DNA of 64,000 nt from Enoplolaimus lenunculus (taxonomy: Eukaryota; Nematoda; Enoplea; Enoplida; Thoracostomopsidae), in contig JASANG010000039.1 in NCBI GenBank assembly GCA_030248215.1, positions 124,001-188,000 of the forward strand, read 5' to 3'. Within the stretch, counting starts at the first letter, position 1, and every line of letters starts with the position of its first letter. Positions 28,723-40,400 of the stretch are shown here, piece by piece. The notes beneath the pieces were generated by a model. It saw only the letters and a program-made list of their open reading frames with translations. It did not search any database and was not told the DNA's origin. The position numbers were made by a program, and so were the translations under genes.

Positions 28723-29990
28723 CATTCTTCAATCAGAGTGCTATGATACTGGTAGAAGACTGGCGCCCGAACTTGTCGCCCGTAGTTCTGATCGCGAGAA
28801 TAGAATTGCATCCGGATCCGGGTTTGAGTTTGGCAAATTCCGGGTCCGTGTTGTGGATTTCACAAAGCACTCCGCGTTGCGGTATTACGAAAATATCCGG
28901 ACAAAACACCCGGAATAGAATGATCTATTTCAAATCTATTTTCTTCAACGCCTTCTAAATTAAGATATTGTACTGGAATGAATACACAAAATGTGTTAGG
29001 TTCTCGCTCGTGAAGTTTAACTTGACTGGCTCTGTTTAACACGCTGGGGATTCGCTGCTGCCAGGGTTGATTGGATACCCCGTATATACCAGCCTTAGCG
29101 CGTCTCACGTTTGCGCAAGGGTACAAAAGAAACCTGTAATAGTTTTTAATGCCATCGTTTGCCGCCCGTTAATCTTCTGGTGGCCACCAAAGACCCAAAC
29201 ATTGCAAGATTGACATCGTAGCTACAATTTACATGAAGGAAAAATCTTCGTCTACTGATTTTCGTAAAATTTTGGGGCTTCTAAAAATTTTAGGTACATA
29301 TTCGTGGTTTACATTATGGAAAAATTCTGAGGCTCGGATACGGGTATTGGCCAATTCAGGTCTGAGATCTTATTTTTAAAACTTCAAAGTCCAGGTCCGG
29401 CTACTGAGTTAAAAAAATTCTCTGTCCAGCTTTTCATTTTGATTCGTTACAACTCCATTTGATACGGTCCAAGTTGACTTTAAAAGCTCTGTCTTCATGA
29501 GTTTAACCTATGTCGAGTCGCGAGTTCAATTCGAGGGCTGTCGCCGAATATACACCTATATGTCCCGATCTATTTAAATCTATATCACTCGTGTAACGTA
29601 TTACAGTTGCCACGTTTTAGATATAATTTTTTTAAATTCGCATGTATATATAGTAGAGTATGTGCTTGTGTTACATTTTTGAAACGTTTATAAGTAGTTT
29701 TAAATTGATTTTTTAATAAAAAAAATAAAAATATATGCATAATGCTTTTAGAAAGAATACCGTTCGAGTAATAGTTCAAACGTCCACCCTTGCAGCGGCC
29801 GTTTTAGAAAGTTGCGGCGGCGCTAGGAAATAGTGAAGAAACGCCGTGAGCGAAAGCAAGTGAAAAGCCAAACGCAATTTTTGTTTTAATACAAACTTTT
29901 GGTTTTGAACCTTGATAAATTGGAAACGGCTCAGAAGGCCATGTGCACCTCCATCCGACGCTGTATTCTGAGGAGATGGGCCTAACGGAA

Positions 29991-30162
29991 CAAGGGCGTT
30001 TGCACAAATTTATTTCCTGGGGCACCAAATAAATTTTGGGGGCAATACAATTGCAATTCAAGATAGTTTACGATAGTTTACTTTTAGACCGAGTCTATTT
30101 TGGGGACACCACTAAATTTGAAGGGGACACAACCAGTACCCGCCCCCATGTGGACGCCCTTG
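29991..30162. mobile_element. Family H hAT-like MITE upstream of the RING gene
   Basis: CAAGGGCGTTTGCACAAATT at the left and inverted CAAGGGCGTCCACATGGGG at the right. Ends 163 bp before the RING start codon, so it may form part of the promoter region. TSD not clear. Confidence 0.66.
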
Positions 30163-30325
30163 CAAGGAGATATTTATTTCTTAGAGGGGATGGCGTCATA
30201 CAATCAATTTTAGTCATAACTTTTTCATTTTGTCGCGTTACAGTTACATACTTACAAGTTTATTAAAATCTTAATACTTAACGTTTAAATTTTTCAAATT
30301 TAAAATATAAAACCGTTCTACGGCA

Positions 30326-30626
30326 ATGTCTCGATCACGTTTATTCACCGGGTTCTCACGCCTGCTTCCGACAACGAGGTCGATTTCACGCGGACGAAGT
30401 TCGCCAACAAAATCGTCCAAATCTGTCAAAAAACCGTTAGAGTTTTCAGATTCGATTCGCTGTTCTGTTTGTGGAACGATTTTGGAGAATAGCGTCGCCA
30501 GCCAATCAGCATTCAGATATAACTCCAGTTGTGGTCATGTTCTATGCGCGAAGTGTGCTGGTTTAAAAGACTCGTTGAGCTGTCAAGTTTGTCTTGACGC
30601 ACGGCGGACGGCTGAAAATGGATTTG
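30326..30626 (+). CDS. RING protein exon 1 (start codon and whole RING finger)
   Basis: ATG at 30326, 24 nt after a TATAAAA-like stretch. Donor TTTG|GTAAGA at 30627 leaves one base of a split codon. The exon encodes 100 residues: a Ser/Arg-rich leader and the complete C3HC4 RING, ending in a basic DARR segment. A family H MITE ends 163 bp upstream, so the promoter region is short or MITE-derived. Confidence 0.82.
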
Positions 30627-31357
30627 GTAAGATTCGAAAACCATGAGGGGACACGTAGTTAAGGATAGGTAGACTCAGTGCGATTTAGTTAATAAATTAG
30701 CTTTAATCTAGTAGCTGATCCAGAGAATTTTATTAAATATAACGCCGCATGAGATATAATGGAAAAACTTCACGAGCAAAGTGAGCGAGAAGCTAAAGCA
30801 ATTTTAGTCGGTAACCCTAATAACAAAGTCGTGGTTTCTATCTCTGTTGGGGGGTGTGGACTGAGGGTGACCTTCCCATTTGGATCCACCAATGCTTTAA
30901 TCAATGGTTTGGTTCGGTTCCTGAATTCTGCGAAACTCTAGACTGGTCTCCGGTAAAATTGTTTCGGAAATGATATTAATTTTTCATAATAAAGTCCATT
31001 CTGTTAGAGGCGCCTGAACTAAAAGGCAGTGGGCAGAATGTTATGTTGCGGAGAGCAATTATGTGAAATTTACAACTTTATATCCTGGAACGGCAGTACA
31101 AACGCCTAATTTTTAAATCATACTTTTAAATCTTTGTGGTTTTGTATACACATTGCTAAACAAGGTATAAGCATTGTACTTAGCTGTAATCACTGCACGC
31201 CCTGCTCAAAATTATTGGGGCTCTTTCAGTTTAAATTTTCGATGAACGTATTAATTGTTTATCCTGCACCATTTTGTTTTGTATTTATTTTACAGAATTT
31301 GTTCGTCCGTTTGCGCGACGGTCCCTGCGCGGCGCAAGTTTGAGACATTTTGGCCGC

Positions 31358-31443
<86 letters not shown>

Positions 31444-34400
31444 CGCAGCTGCGGGTAAATCTCCAAAACTACACCGTAGCGTCGTATCCAGCACGAGCTT
31501 TCAATTTCAAACTATGGATCAGCTGATGAGCCATTCGAAAAACATCGAAGAACGCTGTAAGTAGGGCGTGTGTCTTTTGTGAATCTACAATAATTCGTCA
31601 GCCGACAACTTGTCGCCCAAACAGTGTCCTAACGCCAATTAATAAGTCTAAGAATAATTTTAAGCGTAATCGTAAAGCATAATTTTAAGCGTAATCCTAA
31701 GCGTGCTTGTAATCCAATGCATAATTATGGGCGACGGACAAATCGTCGAGTTGACGAAAGTTCGGATTACAAGTTGTCGATCGACAAGTTGTCGGCCGAC
31801 GAATTGTCGTGATGGCATTTTTTGTAATGTGAACGGATTCAGAAATTGTTAAAGTTTGGCCAGTTGATATGTCATAGCGAAACAAGAGCTCAAGAGCGTG
31901 GCGCCAAACGCAATTTTAGTACTAAATATTAACACAAAGTTTTGGGCTTGATACCTGTTGTGGGTCAAATCCATTAGTGGCTGCGGCTGAAGAACTTTTT
32001 TAAAATAAACACTATCGAAACTGGCTGTAGATCGGTAAATCTCATCAGTCTTCTTCAACAATAAAATTGTTTGAACGCGAGTTATTCCGGTTTGTTGGTC
32101 TATGGGTGAGTTAGATTTTGAACCTGTCATTGAGTTCCGCCTTGGATCGTGGAAAAAATTTATTTAGTAAATTTTTGTTTTTTCAGCTCGAAAGAACAAT
32201 AACAAACGTAGCTCGAGTCGCACGAAGCAGTCGGATGCTGCAACAGATAGCAATACCTTGAATCCGCGTTGCAGTTATCGCCAAGAAAACGTCTCGATTT
32301 TTGGCGACCTACGTGCGAATCCTGCGAAACAACAGGGTGAGTTAATTTTAAAAGGGGCAGTTAGTCAGAGGGGGCTTGGAGGTTCAACCCCTGTTGAAAA
32401 ACTTTAGTCCCGCTTGTAAGCAGTGAAAAATAGCAAACACTCGTTCAAATGGCAAGTCCATTGTACGCCAGCAATAAGAAGCCATATACTCAAAAGCGTA
32501 TTGTATGCATCACCAGTTAGCGGTAGGTTTTCAAACTAACAAACTCGTTCAATTGCATATTTCAGACACAAAATGTAGGACAATCAATTGCGAAAAATGT
32601 GCTCACATTCAAAGTTTACCATTCACTGGTTCGAAAGTTACAATACCTATCACCAACTCTCGATTGGTGTAGCACACATTTGAAAATATGGCTCTACGAA
32701 TTAGCGGTTCAGTTTTGTCCTGCTTCTATTAATTTCTACAGTTGAAACACGTTTGAAAACACCTTTTTCGGCAACCGGAAATAAGTTTTGTGCCAAAGTT
32801 TTCGTCGCCATTTTGAAACTTTGAAATTTAAGCATATTTAAATTAGTTGAGAAAAAAAGTAGCTTTCACTAAGGTGGCAAAATCGGAACCGTCACAGCAC
32901 GACGCTAAACACAGCAGTTGATTTCCGGAATTAGTTAGCCAGGTTGTCGGTACTCTAATCGTACAACTTTCTTAATTTAGTAACAAAGGTTTCTTTTTTT
33001 CGTTCACAAAAATATCTTCCATTAAGCGTAACTTTGATTTAATAGTGGCATTACTAGACAGGGCGTCCGCAGAAATTTATATTTGGGCGCACCGAATACA
33101 AGTATACTTTGCAATTAGTACAATATTTCAAACCTAAAATTTGCCCCGAAAGCGAAACACTGTTTTTCAACGAGAGTATTGTGAATCGGTTTGGCCGAGG
33201 CTCCGTGTGTTTGGCCTTTCATAGGGTAGCCTGTTCTAGGGCCGAACGGAGGAACAATATCCTCAGTACTTTTTTAGCAAAGTACGCGAACCGTAAATCG
33301 AAAAAGTTTTAGTGATAAATTTGGTGCTTATATTTAAATCTGAAGTATGCATTTTCAAAATGATATATTTTTGTCAAATTTGACCACCGCATCTAGCGGC
33401 GGATCCGGAAATTTTTGACAGAAAAGCGGGTTGGCAAAAGTTTTAAAAACAAATTCCCCCACAACTGGATTCCTTAATGACCACTCCGGCTTGTTTTTAA
33501 GACAATAATTTTCTTTTACCACAACTGGCCGACAATGCTGGATCGGCAGTAGAAATCGATCCTGGTATTTCGATGTAAACCGGCCTTCCAGTGTCTGTTT
33601 AGGAAAATAATTACTTGACCAATATTTCTTGCCATTTGGCCAGCCGAACACAGACAGCTAAACATTCACAAATCACAAATCGCAAACCATTGAAACTGAC
33701 GAGTTGAAATTACTGACATTTCATAAATTTAAATGCGGTTGTGTGCACAGTAACGCGTGATTGCAAAATTTTTATTTCGCTTCTAAATTCATTGATGTGT
33801 TTGTTATATATAATATTGAATTTATTGTCTATGTTACTTGTCACATTCAGGGGGTTGTGGGCACAGTTATAACTTTAAAGGCTCGAAAACATCTTCATCC
33901 CAGCCTGGCCATTTGAAGTTGAGATGCCGAATACAAATTGTTGTTTTACATTGTTAGAAATTCTAAGTTTGTAAATTTTAAGGTGTCTGGATTCGGAATA
34001 ATAATTTTACGGTTACCGTAAACCTCTTCGAGCTCTGAGGCCGGCACTTGCGGTCGAATCACATTTGATTTGTAAAAAATTAAGAAGACCAAGACTGTAA
34101 CCAAAAAAGTCCAGACGTACACCACGGCACCCCTGCAACAATTTCTATGCGTGTTGTCTAAAATACCTCCTGGGAGGCAAACAGGACAGCTGTACCTGTA
34201 TATATAGATATAAATATATATTTATATATATTTTTCTATATAAACAACAAATTGCTTAGATAACCCAGGAAACCTCCCTTACACGTACCCATAGACGCCA
34301 TCTCATGCTTAACTTCAGTACCATTTACCCCGTGCGGTATTAGCGTACTTGTTTTGTAAAGTTTGACAAATTTTTCAAATTTACCACCAATGGCCGTTGG

Positions 34401-37400
34401 GTCACACGAAAAATTTGTCTGTTTTCTCAAAGAATGAGTCCTAAAAATAATGATATGTTGTTTTCGCTAAACGAGTATAATCACTGCAGTAAAGTAGTTA
34501 GATTTGTCACTTATTTGTAAGATATTATTATTTTTCAAGGTTTCGCCGGGTTTTTTAGTCATTTTTTAAAAAATTTGTGGGAACGTGCGACAGCAGGGCC
34601 AATAAACAGAACATGGCCTTAAAAGTGGCAAATCATATTTCTAAGCCTAAGCGTAGGCGTAAGAATGAGATTATACCTAAGCCTAAGCCTAAGCAAAAAA
34701 ATAGTCTAAAACTTAAACTTAGCCTATTGCAGTACCGCAGAAACACGCTCCGCCCCTGATGTTTAAATGTGAAAACATCAGGCCAAAACTACGTCTGATA
34801 TTTTTCACGGACGTAAAAATTTGTGTATCATTTCTAGTGTTTGAAAAACGTTTAGACTGAGTAAAAATAGACCCCCACAACCCTGGTACCTGCTTTTTTC
34901 CGTTAGCCTAAACCTATTTTTTAATCCTGTTCATTGTGGAAAGGTTTCTGGTGAGAAAGTGAAAAAGTCCCAAAATTCATTGAATAGCTAGTGAATGTCC
35001 CTAACCAACCTATGATTTGTCCCCCCCCGAAACAATTAACTCCGCAATATGCAAGTGTTGTCATTCAGGGCAAGCATACAAGCAGCCGTTTTACATATGC
35101 TAAGAACTAGTAGATAAACGGCAGAGGCGTAGCCAGGATTTCATTTCAGGAGGACGTAATCACATCTAAAAGCTTGTTTTGCGAATCACCGTATGAAGCG
35201 TGAAAAATATTTGACATACACTGTTTAAAAGTGTCTTTTTTTAAGTCATTTCGGAAATTTTGGGAGATATATTCGCCTATTGCCCCCTTTGTGTACGTAC
35301 CAGGAGACTGTAGTCTAAAACGCTCTATTTCCGGGCAGATTGTTATCTGCAATTGTTTCGCCATAAACGATCACCCTTATTGTCGCTTCAGTAAAACAGG
35401 GGCGTAGGCAGAGGGAAAAAGTGAATGTTTTTTTGTGAACGAGCGTAGCGAGCGAGCACAATTTGGCGTGACTTTTAGGATCTCAAGAATTGTTTAGAGA
35501 AGTATGCTAAACTGGTATTTTGTTGACCCACGAAAATTTCTGGGGACGAACATCGCTATTACTTTTCTTGTATGCACCACGGACAGTAAACAGTTTGTGG
35601 CCGCCAGTGCCAGAGATGGCTAGAGTGGGGGTCCCTAATTTTGCGGGTGGGTTTGCCTTACGATGATCCAAAATTTTTCAAATTATTTGTTTAAAATCTT
35701 GTTAGGGAGTGGGCTTCTCGTAAGGGTGGGCCTTGCCAAATGGCGGTACGGGGGTGGTTGCTCCGGCCCTGGTGGCTGCCGACCATTTTTTTCTTGAGTG
35801 ACAGAGCTTAGACGGTTTTTATTTTATAGCATTGTGCCGGTTTTGCCTCTGAATTGATGCTAGAAGAAATGAGGCAACAAAGTAGCAAATATGTGTTTAA
35901 TATTAATGTTTTTTCGGCGTTCTACTAAACGTTACGAATTTTACTTTGTTCTATTTGCCGGCCAGTGTAAAGGAACAGGGGCGAAACAGTATTGTAAGCA
36001 TACTCCTAAGCCTAGGCCTAAGCCTAAGTTTTAGAATGAGTTGATTCCTAAGCCTAAGCCTAAGCCAAGCAAAGAATTAGTCTAAAGCTTAAGCTTTACT
36101 CTATTCTACTCTGACTGCAAAACGTTCCGCTCCTGATCTTTACATGGGCCGATTTGCCGAACATTCACGTACAGGGGTGCTTGAACAACGGAAATACAAG
36201 AGATATATTAAGTGGAAATTTCTGGACTAAAACCGAGCTACTTTTACAGGCTTTAGTTGATATTAATCTGATTGATTCTATGCTGAAGGAAAATTTTCTC
36301 GCTCGCCACACTCGTTCACAAACAAAATATTTTGAGTATTGAGATTAACCTTTCTGAACTCAAATCTTGTCTGTGCACCTGATTAATTTTACATTGAAGT
36401 TTTTCTTGTTGTGTGGGGTACTTTTTTTGTTTAATTATAGCATCTGCAAAAGCACAAAACTATTCAAACGAATCTTGACCCAAACATTGAAATTTAATAT
36501 CTGAAAAACGAGAAATTTAACCATTAACACCATATCCGGTCAAAGGGTTGCTTTGAACAAACCGAAACCCGATACGTACCGGAAAGTTTTTTTTCGATTT
36601 TTGACTCATTGTTATGTGTCCGAAATTCTAATCAACGCTTAAATCCGATCAGTTACAGTTGGCTTGTAATTGGGATATAGCGAAACTTTTTTGCTGAGGC
36701 TAACAGCGTATCCGCATATTTCTGACTTTGGCAAAAGTTATAAAACGCAATTTTTACTGCATGCTGTATATATGTGCTAATGTTCTCACGGGGAACAATT
36801 GTAACGTAGAAATCTTACCATTCTAACATAAAAAAATTTTCTGACGGGGCAGGCGTACGCTCTCGCTCTGAATCCGCTAGCGGTTGAGGTATGAAAAAGT
36901 ATTTTTTCTACTTTGTGTTTAACATTAAAGTTATTTTGAGGAAATAACTGTGGGGAAGGCGGACAGTTTTATCAATACAATTGGAGCTTGATGGACCTCG
37001 TGTTTTCCACTGTCGCGTTTTGGTTTGAAATCATATTAGTAGGTTGTACCAGAAATATTACATTTAAGCATATCCCAACTCAGGGTCAGGTTCGGGGGTG
37101 GATATTGATGCACCCATTCATCAGGTCTGTTGTGATAGGAATTTTGAAATTCAAAAATTCATATACGTTCACTTGTTTGTTTTCAAGCCAAATAGCTAAA
37201 AATATCGGCGTATACAATTTGCAGGGCTTAAACTGTTTAACTTCCAACGCCAATTTGTAATCATAGAAAATACAGAAATATTTGCTAAAATATACGACTG
37301 ATGTATGCTTTCATCTAGAAAGCAAGGAACAATGTACAGAACTGGGGCGGAACAGTGTTATAAGCATATTTTTACACCTAATCCTAAGCCTAAGCTGAAG

Positions 37401-40400
37401 CCCAAGCGTAAGAATGAGTTTATTCCTAAGCCTAAGTAAGCTTAAGTCAAGCAAAAAAATTAGTCTAAAGCTTATGCTTACTCTATTGTAGTCCCACAGA
37501 AAAACTTTCCGCCCCTGATCTTAACATGGGCCCCAGCAAGCAAGCTCATCCGAAACATTATACCTAACTCTTAGCCGGGAAAATTCTATAGCCGCTACTT
37601 ACTGCCTTATAGGTTTCAATATCTAAATACGAACCACAGTCTACCCGTATTTTATATATGTATATATAAATATATGCATATTATCATATATATTTAGGTA
37701 TATAGTATGTATAAGATAGCCAGCTTAAGAGGTTAAATATACTCAGCCGTTCACCCTACTATAGATATACAAGTAGCCAGTGACCAGTGCAATTATGATA
37801 ATGGTAGAATTATTGCGCTTTGAGTATCCAGTGGTTATTTTAGTTTTCAAACGCGAATTGTACACAGAGCGTCGTAGTCATGATTTCATTTCGGCAGAGT
37901 ATAACAACGTCATTTAAATGTTTTTTTGCGAGCAAACGTAGCGAGCTATAAACTATGTTTCGGCTCTAAAATATCCAAAAATTTATTCTGAAGTTAGACT
38001 AGTTATGGGACATTATTTGCGTTAATACTAAGGACGTCTCGAGAAAGCCTTGTGCCCCCTCGGTAATGTCAGGGGCACATAGAAGGCGAGGGATAGGAGG
38101 GATATTTCCCGTTCCTAGATTTCTTGACTGGCGAAGAAAAAGGTGTTTTAACAAGGTTTCAAATAATCTTGTATAACCTGAAGGGTCAAACAAGCTTTAC
38201 ATGTGGTTAAACATCGTTCAGATGTAATCCTGGCTACGACCCTGACAGTAGTCAAGTCTGCACGTTCAAGAATATTATAATCTAAGCTTTTACCAGCTCC
38301 AATAATACGCGAACTTCTTTAGATTTTCAAAAATAGTTCTTAACCGTTGTTTTAGCTGGTCTGTAAAACACAACGCACGAACGGGTTCGTACGCTGAGGG
38401 GGTGGCCTGGGGGGATCAGCTTCCGTCATGGAAAAATTTTGGCCAACAAGGAAAATTTTCAACCTTGCTTGCAATTCATCGAAAAGCCTTGTATGCAATC
38501 GCTGAAAAATTCTTAGCCACCCGTAGCAAACTGAACAGACCTGCGCACGAAACGTGTTGCATTTGGTATCATTTCGAAACGGTATTACTTTATGTGATTT
38601 GGCGAGCGGTTGTAATTTAGCGAGTCGAGGTTTGCATATTCAAATAGTAACAGGTTAATGGTAAAGCCTTTTAGCAGTGGCCGTTTCCAACGTACTCCTG
38701 AGAGTTTAAGGGTGATGTACAAGTTGTATTCCCTCCTTATATACGATTTTAGGGGCGCAATTCTAATGCACTGCTGGTCGCAGGTTTGAAACCGGCCCGA
38801 TTTTCAGGGCACGCTACCGACCCTAGCAAACCGCAATCGGTCCGGGCCCGGTCCTCTTGGGCGCGGGCCCGCGAATTTTTTCATTTTTTACCAAACATTG
38901 TTAACAGATTTTTTAAATAGCAGCAGAGCAAGGGCGTCTCCGCATAGCAAGGGAGTCTCCACGGGGGTGCACTGAGGTCGTGCCCCGCCCCAAGCTTGGT
39001 TGGTGCCCCCCTCAAATATGCTCGGTCTAAAAGCAACCAATCTTGAATTGCAGTTGTAGTGGCCCCCCCAAAATAATTCGGTGGGCTCTTGGGACAAAAA
39101 GAGGTCACGCACTTCTCCGATTTATGTCGGCTCGCAGGCCCAATGTTTGGGCCCAAGCCTGGGCCGCCTCAGGTACGCGGACCTTGGCTCGGGCCGGTTC
39201 CAACCATGGCTGGTAGGAGAACCCTTATTGTAATTCAACTCTAAGGACACTTAGCGGTAAGAGTCCCCAATTGGGAGGATTTGGGGCGCTTCCGCCGGCA
39301 CTGAACATCCCTTTCTCAGTCTAAGAATGTTTAGGTTCAAGTCAGACGGTTCTTCAGACATTTCTTGACTAGAATCGTGGGTTATTAGACAATTTCTGCC
39401 TATAGAAAAGGGTAGGAGAAGATGGGCGAGAATGGATAAGAGAGAAGAAAGAACAAAGAGAGTAAACAAGGGAATTCGGTTGAGGTGCAAGAGAATAAGA
39501 ATATAACAAAACAAAAAAATAGCAGGAGAAAATCAATGTTTGGGTAGAGCTAAGAATTAACACTAGTATAGTTTTTGAATAAGGTAGACCTCGAAGGAAC
39601 GGGTGTTCCTATTGTGTCATTTGAAACCCGTTGAATAATAAAGGGACGTTACTGGCACTCCTACAATCCACGAAAACTAAAGTTTCAAGTTGAAAACTGG
39701 CTTTTCGTTCGCGTCGCTCGCTAAGTTTTATTAATTTATTCAGTTCAGTACCGAAGCAGCCACCCCCATCCATATGTTCCATTTGGGAGGTAGCCCAAAG
39801 AGGGGCCACACCCTAACAATTTTTCAAATAAAAAGGATGGAATTTATGAAAAAGTCATTTTGTGACTAAGCACTAAATTTGTTGCCGCATACCCCCTGTT
39901 CATACCGACTCGTATACACCCATAGTATGCTTGCCACCCTCGGACCTGTTGTGCTCCAAGCTAAACCTCACAATTTCTCCGTTGTATTTTCTAATTTCAA
40001 TACATATGCTGTAGTTTCGTTTGATATCAAATCAACACTACCGGTCAGTTTCTAATTATAAGAATGAAAATGGTTTCTACGATAGAACGTTAGATTTGTG
40101 ATTTCATCTTCAAGCATAGCTTTTGGGGTTGCATACATGGCTAGATTTAAAAGGGGTGGGACAGTAGCGGACTAACGTATAATGGATTGTGTCACATAGC
40201 CGTAATTTTGGAGTAGGGTGGATAACATAAGGTTTACCAAACTAGGGGTGAAGCTACGATTTTGTTTCGGGAGGGTTTAATTTTCATATACGAGTATTTA
40301 GACCTCTGGCATCCACGGTTCGGCCAAATATATGTCCGGTTCCGGTTTAATATCCGGCAAAAAACCGATGTCCGTATTAAAAATTCATTTTAACATTTTT

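Noticed and set aside
28762-28773. TGGCGCCCGAAC, resembling a lysine-tRNA primer-binding site of a retroelement
   Set aside because: No long terminal repeats, polypurine tract or gag/pol similarity nearby; a 12-base match alone is not evidence.
30759-30941. 60-codon open frame in RING gene intron 1
   Set aside because: Its first half is the dispersed family M repeat and no in-phase splice sites link it to the RING exons.
31255-31494. Polyglutamine and polyleucine frames over the AAC run
   Set aside because: The asparagine frame is the one that joins exons 1 and 3 in phase.
36154-36342. 62-codon frame in RING gene intron 3
   Set aside because: Starts at the edge of a family A element, shows no domain and contains a CTCGCTCGCCACACTCG stretch typical of the transposons here.
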